DNA of 35,825 bases. Origin: Candidatus Blautia stercoripullorum. GTDB lineage: Bacteria > Bacillota > Clostridia > Lachnospirales > Lachnospiraceae. Of the stretch, positions 21,308 through 29,465 are shown one piece after another. The number at the start of each line of letters is the position of its first letter. The stretch's first letter is position 1. Made by a program: the position numbers and the translations under genes. The DNA is taken from positions 1 to 35,825 of the forward strand of contig DWUX01000228.1 of NCBI GenBank assembly GCA_019120545.1. Direction: 5' to 3'. The notes under the pieces were generated by a model that was not told where the DNA came from, made no database searches, and saw only the letters and a program-made list of their open reading frames with translations.

Positions 21308-22696
21308 ATGGCAAAATACAAATGTAATGTATGCGGGTATGTTTTTGATGAGGAGGAACAGGGAATCCCCTTCTCACAGCTTAAGGAATGTCCGGTCTGT
21401 CATCAGCCGGCCTCTGCCTTTTCTCTTTATGAGGAGATCCGTCCGGTAAAGAGAGAAGAAAAGAAAGAAGAAAGTCTGGAATATCCCAGAGAATTTTCCC
21501 GAGAGGATGAAAGCTGCCGCTATATGAAAGAAATCCATGAGATGGCAGTGACGGGAAAAACCATCCATGCCGCTATGGGGACCAGGCTGCCTATGCCCTC
21601 CTGGGACGAGATCCTGATCTTAGGGGCGCAGCTGGATCCTATGCCTCTGCCGGAAGACGCCCAGGTAAATACCAGAACTGTGATCGGTAAACACGCCGAA
21701 AAGCCTCTGGTCCTGGAAAATCCTGTGTATATCTCTCATATGTCTTTCGGAGCTCTTTCAAAAGAAGCAAAAGTGGCTCTGGCCAGAGGATCTGCCCTGG
21801 GAAAAAGCGCTATGTGTTCAGGAGAAGGCGGAATCCTTCCGGAAGAAATGGAGGCTGCGGATAAATATATTTTCGAATATGTAGGAAATCTTTACAGCGT
21901 AACTCCGGAAAATCTTCAGAATTCGGACGCCATTGAAATAAAGATCGGACAGGGCACCAAGCCTGGGATGGGAGGACATCTGCCGGGAGAGAAAGTGACA
22001 GAAGAGATCGCAAAAGTCAGGAATAAGCCTGTAGGACAGGAGATCACCGCTCCTTCCAGATTTCCGGGGATAAATAGCAGGGAAGATCTCAAAAGCCTGA
22101 TCTCCCAGCTGAAAATGGCCTCGGGAGGGCGTCCTGTAGGCGTTAAGATCGCAGCAGGCAGGATAGAAAAAGACCTGGCTTTCTGCGTATATGCAGAACC
22201 GGATTTTATTACCATAGACGGAAGAGGAGGGGCAACAGGGTCTTCCCCCCTCCTTCTCCGGGATTCTGCCAGCGTACCGACCATTTACGCCCTATACAGG
22301 GCCAGAAAATATCTGGACAGCATAGGTTCGGATATCAGCCTGATCATTACGGGAGGCCTGAGAGTTTCCTCTGATTTTGCAAAGGCCATCGCCATGGGCG
22401 CAGACGCAGTGGCAGTTGCCTCTGCAGCGCTGATGGCTTTAGGCTGTCAGCAGTACCGGATCTGCGGAACAGGGATGTGCCCTGTAGGTGTAGCCACCCA
22501 GGATCCGGAACTGAGAGCCAGATTAAAAGGAGAGGCCGGCGCCAGAAGAGTGGGAAACTTCCTGAATACCTCTCTGGAAGAGCTGAAAATGTTCGCCAGG
22601 ATCACCGGCCACGAAAACCTTCACGACCTGTCAACAGACGACCTCTGCACCATAAACAGAGAAATCAGCGAACACACCAACATCCCTCACGCTTAA
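21308..22696 (+). CDS. Rubredoxin / FMN-binding glutamate synthase-like protein
   Basis: A 462-residue two-part protein. Residues 1-45 form a rubredoxin-like metal site (CNVCGYVF ... CPVCHQPA). After a charged linker, a GltB-type alpha/beta barrel follows, with FMN-binding stretches (MSFGALSKEAKVALARGSALG, GRGGATGSSPLL, ITGGLRVSSDFAKAIAMGADAVA). It ends with the CX5CX4C cluster motif CQQYRICGTGMC. It lacks the glutaminase and C-terminal domains of full GltB. The reaction is not certain; electron transfer to an FMN/Fe-S oxidoreductase is likely. It begins 25 bases after rsmG behind AAAGGAGGG. Confidence 0.85.
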   Translation: MAKYKCNVCGYVFDEEEQGIPFSQLKECPVCHQPASAFSLYEEIRPVKREEKKEESLEYPREFSREDESCRYMKEIHEMAVTGKTIHAAMGTRLPMPSWDEILILGAQLDPMPLPEDAQVNTRTVIGKHAEKPLVLENPVYISHMSFGALSKEAKVALARGSALGKSAMCSGEGGILPEEMEAADKYIFEYVGNLYSVTPENLQNSDAIEIKIGQGTKPGMGGHLPGEKVTEEIAKVRNKPVGQEITAPSRFPGINSREDLKSLISQLKMASGGRPVGVKIAAGRIEKDLAFCVYAEPDFITIDGRGGATGSSPLLLRDSASVPTIYALYRARKYLDSIGSDISLIITGGLRVSSDFAKAIAMGADAVAVASAALMALGCQQYRICGTGMCPVGVATQDPELRARLKGEAGARRVGNFLNTSLEELKMFARITGHENLHDLSTDDLCTINREISEHTNIPHA

Positions 22697-22737
22697 CAAC
22701 CGTAATATAGACTTATAGACTCCTTTAAAATAAAACA

Positions 22738-22890
22738 GGGAACTGCTTCATCATTTACATAAAAAACAGAAGGGGACTGCTTTATGCGAATTTGTCGAGC
22801 ACGCTCTGAGACTACAGGCTCAGAGCAGCGCAGACTGAGCAAGAAAGCAGTCCCCTTCTGTTTCTATAGAAAAGCCCTTAGGCAGTTCCC
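22738..22890. repeat. Nested palindromic element, copy 1
   Basis: The 313-base gap here is filled by a nested structure. The outer arms are GGGAACTGC (22738-22746) and GCAGTTCCC (22882-22890). The inner arms are a perfect 20-bp inverted repeat (22764-22783 with 22844-22863). They enclose a core (22787-22842) starting CGAATTTGT, with the perfect hairpin GCTCTGAG-ACTACAGG-CTCAGAGC (22803-22826). The end is T-rich, so it may also terminate the upstream transcript. The core matches copy 2 at 27991-28046. No transposase is nearby. Confidence 0.8.
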
Positions 22891-23009
22891 GTCCCCTTTT
22901 TGACTAAGTCTTTTTTGGTTTCACAGAAAAATCACATTCTAATCTAATTTTTATCACATTTTTCCCATAAAATAAAACAGTTAAAAAAGCTGAATAAGGA
23001 GGGAGTACT

Positions 23010-24014
23010 TTGATTGAAGTAAGGAATCTCGTAAAAAAGTACGGGGATCATGTGGCAGTGGACCATCTGAACTTTACAGTGGAAAAAGGAAAGATTTACG
23101 GCTTTCTGGGACCAAATGGCGCAGGAAAATCCACTACTATGAATATGATCACCGGCTACATTGCATCAACGGAAGGGGATATTCTCATTGACGGGCATAA
23201 TATCCTGGAGGAACCGGAAGAAGCAAAGAAGAAAATCGGCTATCTTCCGGAAATACCGCCTTTATACCAGGATATGACGGCGAAAGAGTATCTGGAATTC
23301 GCGGCAGAACTGAAAGGTATCCCAAAGGATAAAAGGGAAGGAAACATCAATGGAGTTATGTCAACTACAAAAATCCAGAATGTACAGAACCGTCTGATAA
23401 AAAATCTTTCAAAAGGTTATAAACAAAGAGTGGGACTTGCTCAGGCGCTGCTGGGATATCCGGAGATCATCATTCTGGATGAGCCTACTGTGGGACTGGA
23501 TCCAAAGCAGATCATAGAGATCAGGGATCTGATCAAAAGCCTTGGAAAAAATCATACGGTTATCCTCAGTTCTCATATTCTGTCAGAGGTAAGCGCAGTC
23601 TGCGATTATGTTCTGATCATTGATAAGGGAAGGCTTGTGGCCAGCGATTCTCCGGAAAACCTCAGCCGTGTGATGTCCGGAGCCAATTCTCTGGAACTTA
23701 CTGTCAAAGGGGAGGAAGAGGAGATCCGGAAAGCTTTGGATCTGGTGGATAATATTGAAGATCTGATCTACCATAATTCCATTGTTCCCGGTGCCTGTGA
23801 TTTTACAGTAAAAATATCAGGGGATGTGGATATGAGAGAAAATATATTTTTTGCTCTTGCGGAAGCCAAATGCCCGATCCTGAAAATGCAGTCTTCTAAC
23901 ATGTCTCTGGAAGAGGTGTTCCTCAAGCTGACAGATGAGAAGAATGAAAAAAAGTATATGTCTGAAGAAGACCTGTTTGAAAGCGAACAAGAAGAAGAGG
24001 AGGGAGAAAAGTAA
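23010..24014 (+). CDS. ABC transporter ATP-binding protein (GldA type)
   Basis: A 334-residue ATPase of the ABC-2 class. It has Walker A GPNGAGKST, signature LSKGYKQRVGLAQ, Walker B IIILDEPTVGLDP and the switch histidine SSHIL. An accessory C-terminal region (about 220-310) and a very acidic tail (SEEDLFESEQEEEEGEK) follow. TTG is the start, six bases after AAGGAGG. It powers the permease encoded three bases downstream. The substrate is unknown. Confidence 0.9.
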   Translation: MIEVRNLVKKYGDHVAVDHLNFTVEKGKIYGFLGPNGAGKSTTMNMITGYIASTEGDILIDGHNILEEPEEAKKKIGYLPEIPPLYQDMTAKEYLEFAAELKGIPKDKREGNINGVMSTTKIQNVQNRLIKNLSKGYKQRVGLAQALLGYPEIIILDEPTVGLDPKQIIEIRDLIKSLGKNHTVILSSHILSEVSAVCDYVLIIDKGRLVASDSPENLSRVMSGANSLELTVKGEEEEIRKALDLVDNIEDLIYHNSIVPGACDFTVKISGDVDMRENIFFALAEAKCPILKMQSSNMSLEEVFLKLTDEKNEKKYMSEEDLFESEQEEEEGEK

Positions 24015-24016
24015 TT

Positions 24017-24880
24017 ATGCTGGCAGTATATAAAAAAGAGCTGAGAAGTTACCTTACTTCTATGATCGGATATGTTTTTATCGCATTTATCCTGCTGATC
24101 CTGGGAATTTATTTCACTGCTTATAATCTTCAGTATGCCAGTCCTGATTTTGGCTATACATTGAATGCGGTGACCTTTCTGTTCCTCATTATCACTCCTG
24201 TCCTGACTATGAGGATTCTTTCTGAAGAAAAGAAAAATAAAACAGATCAGCTTTTACTTACGGCGCCTGTGCCGGTATGGAAGATCGTGATGGGAAAATA
24301 CCTGAGTATGATCACCATTTACCTGATACCGGTAGTGATCGCAGGGTTTTATCCTTTAATCCTGGGAAAATATGGAACCGTATCTTACGCCACCACCTAT
24401 ACGGCAGTCTTTGGATTTTTCCTTTTAGGCTGTGCACAGATCGCGGTGGGCCTTTTTTTGTCTTCTGTTACAGAAAGCCAGATCATTGCGGCGGTGATCA
24501 CCTTCGGCGTATTATTCTGCAGTTATGTGATGGATGGAATATCAAGTTTCTTTTCCAGCACTTCCGCAGCATCTTTTATTGCCTTTCTGGTTATTTCCTT
24601 TATCATTGCGCTTGTAGTGTATCAGATGACAAAAGATATGATCCTTTCTTTTGTTTTAGGGATTGTTTTGATCGCAGTAAATGTAGTCCTTTATATCGTC
24701 AGGTCTTCTTTGTACGAAGGACTGATCCAGAAACTCCTGGATCTTCTGGCTATTGCCAACCAGTATGACAGCTTTGTAGGAGGGATTCTGGATGTTTCGG
24801 GAATTATTTATATGCTGTCTGTTATCTGCATTTTTGTATTTCTTACAATTCAGTGCATACAAAAACGGCGTTGGAGCTGA
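24017..24880 (+). CDS. ABC-2 permease (GldF-like)
   Basis: A 287-residue integral membrane protein with about six transmembrane segments, beginning with the typical N-terminus MLAVYKKELRSYLTSMIGYVFIA. The cytoplasmic loop MRILSEEKKNKTDQLLLTAPV, which contacts the ATPase, is characteristic of GldF/NosY-like permeases. It pairs with the ATPase upstream and the GldG-like gene downstream. Confidence 0.88.
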   Translation: MLAVYKKELRSYLTSMIGYVFIAFILLILGIYFTAYNLQYASPDFGYTLNAVTFLFLIITPVLTMRILSEEKKNKTDQLLLTAPVPVWKIVMGKYLSMITIYLIPVVIAGFYPLILGKYGTVSYATTYTAVFGFFLLGCAQIAVGLFLSSVTESQIIAAVITFGVLFCSYVMDGISSFFSSTSAASFIAFLVISFIIALVVYQMTKDMILSFVLGIVLIAVNVVLYIVRSSLYEGLIQKLLDLLAIANQYDSFVGGILDVSGIIYMLSVICIFVFLTIQCIQKRRWS

Positions 24881-24916
24881 CCGGCGGGTATGGGAGATTA
24901 GAAAGGAGATGCAGAT

Positions 24917-26443
24917 ATGAAAAATTCAAAAGGGAAATTCAGCATAAAGAAATTAAGTCCCAAGAAAAGAATTAATATTAAGAATATTATTAATAATATA
25001 AAAGAAAAAAGAACCCAGAACAAAAAAATACTCCGGCATGGTTCATACAGTATCGGGATTACGGCGGTTGTGGTCGCCATTGTGGTAGTCTTAAATCTGG
25101 TAGTACAGGAACTGCCTTCCAATATCCGGGAAATCGATCTGAGCAGTGAAAAATTGTACACTATTGGGGATCAGACAAAGGATGTTCTTGACAATCTGGA
25201 TAAAGATGTAGAATTATATCTGATCGCTCAGGAAGGGACAGAAAACAGTGATATCCAAAGACTGCTGGAAAGGTACGAAGACCGCAGTTCCCATATTAAG
25301 GTAGAGCAGAAAGATCCTGCAGTTTATCCTACCTTTACTCAGCAGTATACTTCAGATTCAGTAAATAACAACAGTGTGATCGTAGTATGCGGCGATAAGA
25401 GCAGAGTGGTAAATTACAGCGATATGTATGAAACCAGCATCAATTATCAGACCTACACTCAGGAAACTACGGCTTTCGATGGAGAAGGACAGATTACCAG
25501 CGCCATTAATTATGTAATCTCGGAAGATATGCCGATTTTGTACACTTTGGAAGGCCATGATGAAGTATCTATGGGTACCGCAATGACGGAAACTATCCAG
25601 AAGGCAAACATAGAAATCCAGTCCTTAAATCTTCTGACTCAGGAATCTGTGCCGGATGACGCTGCCTGCCTTCTTATCTTTTCCCCTTCAAAAGATCTTT
25701 CAGAGGATGAAGCAAATAAGGTGATCGATTATCTGGAAAAAGGAGGAAAAGCTCTTATCCTTTCCGATTATACAGAAGAAGATATGCCTAATTTCCAGTC
25801 TGTTCTGGAAAATTACGGGGTTCAGACAGTAGATGGCATTGTGATGGAGGGGGATACAAATCATTATATTTCCCAGAATCCATATTATCTCCTTCCTAAT
25901 ATAGAGAGCGGAGATGTTACTTCTGGTTTGTCTTCAGGCAGCAGGTATGTGCTCATGGCTCTGGCTCAGGGAATTCAGAAAATGGACAATATCAGAGATT
26001 CTCTGAACATTGAAAGTATCCTTACAACATCAGACAGCGCATATTCCAAGACAGATTTGGAAAATATGCAGACTATGGAAAAGGAAAGCGGAGATATTGA
26101 CGGACCTTTTGATCTGGGAGTTTCTATCACAGAAGATCTGGGAGGCGATACAGAGACCAAGATCGTATATTTTGCTACCAGTACAATATTTGACGATACC
26201 ATTGACAGCTATGTATCAGGTGCAAATTATGAACTGCTGTTTTCTGCTTTATCATGGCTGTGCCAGACAGATGAAGACAGTAATACCAGCGCCATTTCTA
26301 TTCCAAGTAAAAGCCTGGATACCTCAAGCCTTACGATTTCAGCTGCTGATGTAAGTTTCTGGAGCATATTTGTAACTGCGGTTATTCCGGTCTGCATCTT
26401 ACTGGCAGGATTCGGAATCTGGATGAAGAGGAGAAAACAGTAA
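24917..26443 (+). CDS. GldG-like ABC accessory protein
   Basis: A 508-residue membrane-anchored protein. A basic N-terminus (about 1-38) is followed by one transmembrane segment (about 43-64), a large extracytoplasmic domain with the family feature of an auxiliary ABC domain (EIDLSSEKLYTIGDQTKDVLDNLDKDVELYLIAQ), and a C-terminal anchor (about 478-500, ending KRRKQ). In Bacteroidetes, GldG works with GldA/GldF; in Firmicutes its role is unknown. The next gene starts one base after it stops. Confidence 0.85.
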   Translation: MKNSKGKFSIKKLSPKKRINIKNIINNIKEKRTQNKKILRHGSYSIGITAVVVAIVVVLNLVVQELPSNIREIDLSSEKLYTIGDQTKDVLDNLDKDVELYLIAQEGTENSDIQRLLERYEDRSSHIKVEQKDPAVYPTFTQQYTSDSVNNNSVIVVCGDKSRVVNYSDMYETSINYQTYTQETTAFDGEGQITSAINYVISEDMPILYTLEGHDEVSMGTAMTETIQKANIEIQSLNLLTQESVPDDAACLLIFSPSKDLSEDEANKVIDYLEKGGKALILSDYTEEDMPNFQSVLENYGVQTVDGIVMEGDTNHYISQNPYYLLPNIESGDVTSGLSSGSRYVLMALAQGIQKMDNIRDSLNIESILTTSDSAYSKTDLENMQTMEKESGDIDGPFDLGVSITEDLGGDTETKIVYFATSTIFDDTIDSYVSGANYELLFSALSWLCQTDEDSNTSAISIPSKSLDTSSLTISAADVSFWSIFVTAVIPVCILLAGFGIWMKRRKQ

Positions 26444-26444
26444 T

Positions 26445-27911
26445 ATGAAGAAAAATAAGAAAGGTCTGATCACAGCGGTGATCCTGCTGATCCTCCTGCT
26501 TATTGTATATATTGTGATCAGAAATCTCCACCTGGACGAAGAGGAGGAAGAAGACAGCACAGAAACCGTCTATGAGATTGATGCGGCGGATATCAGTAAA
26601 CTGCAGATAGTCTCAGGGGACAAAACCTTTGATTTTACCCATGCAGATGATACCTGGACCTATGATGAAGACAGTAAGTTTCCTTTAAATGAATCTGCGG
26701 TTTTAGATAAGGTTTCTTCCGTAACTTCAGTTACTTCTTCCAGAACCATCGAAGATCCGGAAAATCTGGAAGATTATGGACTGGAAGATCCAGAGGTCAG
26801 CATTACAGTGACAGATACAGATGGAGAGACAGCCAGCCTGGAACTGGGGGCGACAAATGATACCGTATCTGCCTGCTATATGATGCTGAATGGAGACGAC
26901 AGCAAGGTTTATCTGGTGGATTCCAGTTTAAAAACAAATATGGAGTTTGACTTAAGCGATATTGCAGAAAAAGAAGAGATACCAAGCATTACAGGAACTT
27001 CCATAACCAGCGTTTCGATTGAAAGCGGAAGCGGAACAGCCAGACTGTATCAAGACAGCAGTTCAGAGACAGGATGGACTTTCGCAGATACTGATGGAAG
27101 CAGTGTTCCGGCAGACAGTTCTCAGGCGTCTACTTATACAAGCAATTTTTCAGCTCTTACCTGGACTGATTATGTGACCTATGACTTAAATACTTTAGGT
27201 GATTATGGTCTGGATCATCCTACTGTGATTACAGTGGATTATCAGGTAGAAGAAAAGGCAGACGATGAAGACTCTCAGAACACAGCAGATGAAGGTACGG
27301 CGGAAGATAGCGAAGAAGACACAGTAACAGTAGATAAACAAATGATCCTCCTTCTTGGAAAGCAGACAGATGACGGAACTTATTACTACGGGAAACTCCA
27401 GGACGATTCTTGTATATATACAATCGCCGCATCCTCGGTAGAAGGAATTTTAGATGTTCAGAAAAATAATTTCCTCAGTACAAAAGTTGCGGATTATTCC
27501 TTTGCGGATTTGGATAAGGTAACCTTTACAAGAAATGGGGAAACCTATGTAGCTTCAAAGGAAACTGTAGAAGTAGAGAGCGATGATGAAGATGAAGACA
27601 CCAAAGAAGAAACCAGGTATATGATAAATGATAAAGAAATTGAAACAACGGATTTCAATAGGTTCTATAATCTGATCACAGCTATGACCTGGCAGAGTCA
27701 GAATGAAAATGCTCAGCCTTCAGGCGAGGCAGACATTTCCATCAACTTCTATAAGAATGGAGGAACAAATGTGACTGTAGATTATTATTCCTATGATACA
27801 AACTTCTATTTAGTTATTGATTCTAAAGGAAATCATATGTTAGTTAACAAAATGGATGTGAGGGAATTCTTAGAAGCATTTGATTCCGCTATGGAAGAAT
27901 TAAATTCATGA
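26445..27911 (+). CDS. DUF4340 domain protein
   Basis: A 488-residue protein with an N-terminal signal anchor (KKNKKGLITAVILLILLLIVYIVI) and an acidic extracytoplasmic part. It holds repeated units of the form ISKLQIVSGDKTFDFTHADDTWTYD, typical of DUF4340, and an Asp/Glu-rich insert (about 265-290). It routinely follows gldG-like genes. It has very high Ser/Thr/Asp content and no cysteine pair. A parS site begins at the base after the stop codon. Confidence 0.85.
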   Translation: MKKNKKGLITAVILLILLLIVYIVIRNLHLDEEEEEDSTETVYEIDAADISKLQIVSGDKTFDFTHADDTWTYDEDSKFPLNESAVLDKVSSVTSVTSSRTIEDPENLEDYGLEDPEVSITVTDTDGETASLELGATNDTVSACYMMLNGDDSKVYLVDSSLKTNMEFDLSDIAEKEEIPSITGTSITSVSIESGSGTARLYQDSSSETGWTFADTDGSSVPADSSQASTYTSNFSALTWTDYVTYDLNTLGDYGLDHPTVITVDYQVEEKADDEDSQNTADEGTAEDSEEDTVTVDKQMILLLGKQTDDGTYYYGKLQDDSCIYTIAASSVEGILDVQKNNFLSTKVADYSFADLDKVTFTRNGETYVASKETVEVESDDEDEDTKEETRYMINDKEIETTDFNRFYNLITAMTWQSQNENAQPSGEADISINFYKNGGTNVTVDYYSYDTNFYLVIDSKGNHMLVNKMDVREFLEAFDSAMEELNS

Positions 27912-27927
27912 TGTTTCACGTGAAACA
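27912..27927. other. parS site 1
   Basis: TGTTTCACGTGAAACA is a perfect 16-bp palindrome that fits the Firmicutes parS consensus TGTTNCACGTGAAACA bound by ParB. It directly abuts the stop codon of the DUF4340 gene. Confidence 0.93.
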
Positions 27928-27947
27928 TTGATAGACAGAATAAAAAG

Positions 27948-28091
27948 AAGGCACTGTCATATTAATTCAGAAATACTTATATATTTTATACGAATTTGTA
28001 GAGTGCAGCTTTGAAACCATAGGCTTAAAGCAGTACAGATTAACAATAAAATATATAAATATTTTCGATTTTATTAATATGACAGCGCCTT
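27948..28091. repeat. Nested palindromic element, copy 2
   Basis: Outer arms of 19 bp (27948-27966 with 28073-28091, one mismatch) and inner arms of 19 bp (27971-27989 with 28046-28064, one mismatch) enclose a core from CGAATTTGT (27991) to CAA (28046). The core hairpin is GCTTTGA (28008-28014) with TTAAAGC (28025-28031). T-rich tails lie outside both arms, so it can end both convergent transcripts. Both stem mismatches would be G-U pairs in minus-strand RNA. Confidence 0.8.
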
Positions 28092-28095
28092 ATTT

Positions 28096-29049
28096 TTATA
28101 AGTATATATTCATTAGATCAAGAAAAGCATCGGGAGCTTCCATATGAGGAAGATGTTTGGTCCTTTCTATTGTACATGTCTCGATTGAAGGATTTATATC
28201 AGTATAAGCAGTTTGAATCCGTTGCATTTCAGGCTCTTCTTTACCGGAAATAAGTATGATGCTTTGATTGATTTCTCTTAATCCGTGGTTAATACTGTTG
28301 TTTGTATAACAGCCAATTATACTTGATAATAAAAATTTTGAACTGCTGAATCCCTTATGAGCAGCTTCGTGATATGTATCGATCATTTCAGCAGTTACGT
28401 CAAAAGGATTATAGAGATATTTCTCTGTGAAAAGCAACTGTATATTGCTTTGGCAAGTAATCATATTGTACACTAAGGTTCCAAAAACCGGGAGTTCCAA
28501 TAAAACCTTATACAGTTTACTTCTCTTTCCGGGAATTTTATTTAATACAGAAAGCTCCGGGGGATTTACCAGGAACAATTTTTTAAAGAGAGAAGATTCA
28601 TTATAGCATGCCAAAACCGTAAAAGATCCGGAATAACCGCTGGCAATCACATCTGTCTTTTCTTTGATCACATTCTTGATAAAATCAGAGATCAACTGTA
28701 CATATAGATAGTTGGTATAGGTGATTCTGGGCTTTTCAGAACGGCCGCAGCCGAGAAGATCAATAGCATATACAGTATGAGACTGAGATAATTTATCAAT
28801 CACTTCTTTCCATTCGTAAGCAGAACTGTATACTGTTAAATCGTGAATCAGCAGGATTGGAGAACCGCTTCCTGTTTTCTTATAGTATATTTTCCCAAAT
28901 CTCCAGTTATAATAATTATTTGCAGAAGATTTCAATAGGTTCTTTAGTGTTGCAGAGGCAAAAATCAAGCGATTAATAAAATATATGATTCCTGTGGCAA
29001 AAGAGATTAATATGCCAAGAGTAATGATTTTATTTCTGCCTTTTTTCAT
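28096..29049 (-). CDS. Membrane-anchored alpha/beta hydrolase
   Basis: A 317-residue protein with one N-terminal transmembrane anchor (about 9-31) and an alpha/beta hydrolase fold. The oxyanion region is ILLIHDLT, the nucleophile elbow is SGYSGS (Ser catalytic), and the terminal His is in TKHLPHMEAPDAF. The usual Asp after strand 7 is not evident: the site reads ISGKEEPEM, so a glutamate may serve. It is AT-rich, the only gene on the right arm read against replication, and flanked by parS sites. The substrate is unknown. Confidence 0.82.
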   Translation of the reverse strand: MKKGRNKIITLGILISFATGIIYFINRLIFASATLKNLLKSSANNYYNWRFGKIYYKKTGSGSPILLIHDLTVYSSAYEWKEVIDKLSQSHTVYAIDLLGCGRSEKPRITYTNYLYVQLISDFIKNVIKEKTDVIASGYSGSFTVLACYNESSLFKKLFLVNPPELSVLNKIPGKRSKLYKVLLELPVFGTLVYNMITCQSNIQLLFTEKYLYNPFDVTAEMIDTYHEAAHKGFSSSKFLLSSIIGCYTNNSINHGLREINQSIILISGKEEPEMQRIQTAYTDINPSIETCTIERTKHLPHMEAPDAFLDLMNIYL

Positions 29050-29084
29050 TGAATATTTGCACCTCCTGGTATTAAATTCCTTAA

Positions 29085-29139
29085 CCCTCGCGGCGGTTAT
29101 GAGTATATCCGCATGACCAGCTGAAGCGCCGCCCGCGGG
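29085..29139. repeat. GC-rich interrupted inverted repeat
   Basis: In an otherwise AT-rich gap, GCGGCG (29090-29095) faces CGCCGC (29127-29132), with flanking CCC (29085-29087) and GGG (29137-29139). It lies in the shared upstream region of the hydrolase and parA. Its composition is unlike its surroundings. Function unknown. Confidence 0.4.
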
Positions 29140-29225
29140 AATAATGGTTTTCTTCTATTATAAATCATGGGGGTGAAATATACAAGAAAAAATAAAAGGA
29201 CGTTCCTGGAAGGAAAATCTTATAA

Positions 29226-29241
29226 TGTTTCACGTGAAACA
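29226..29241. other. parS site 2
   Basis: A second perfect TGTTTCACGTGAAACA, upstream of parA and 75 bases before site 3. Confidence 0.93.
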
Positions 29242-29300
29242 TTACAAGATGAACAAGAAAAATATGAAATGTTTTTAAAAATTCATAAAAACATAAAAAA

Positions 29301-29316
29301 TGTTTCACGTGAAACA
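29301..29316. other. parS site 3, next to the parA promoter
   Basis: A third perfect TGTTTCACGTGAAACA. It ends 30 bases before the extended -10 of the candidate parA promoter, so bound ParB would lie close to polymerase. Confidence 0.93.
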
Positions 29317-29343
29317 CTTTCTGTAGAAATACAAATAGAAAGG

Positions 29344-29352
29344 TGCTATAAT
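29344..29352 (+). promoter_or_regulatory. Extended -10 promoter of parAB
   Basis: TGCTATAAT is a perfect extended -10 element; a second TATAAT lies at 29358-29363. The -35 is poor, as is common with extended -10 promoters. The leader contains the hairpin GGATTGC (29371-29377) with GCAATCC (29397-29403) before the parA start. Confidence 0.55.
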
Positions 29353-29465
29353 TACTCTATAATGGTATGAGGATTGCGGAAACATGATATGGTGAAGCAA
29401 TCCCTAACATTATGGGCAAAAATACAGCCCTGTACAATAAAAACGGCAATAAGGGGAAATCACAA

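Noticed and set aside
24277-24768. 163-codon frame overlapping the permease
   Set aside because: Out-of-frame shadow of a clear membrane protein gene.
22738-28091. Insertion sequence or composite transposon bounded by the two palindromic elements
   Set aside because: No transposase and no clear target duplications; the arms differ between copies, unlike IS ends. Kept as an unexplained repeat.
27912-29316. CRISPR-like repeat array
   Set aside because: The three identical units are parS palindromes with unequal spacing; no cas genes.
29167-29370. 67-codon open frame containing parS sites 2 and 3 (encoding NVSRETL twice)
   Set aside because: It has no ribosome site and no recognisable family. 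The repeat comes from the two parS palindromes being 75 bases (a multiple of three) apart.
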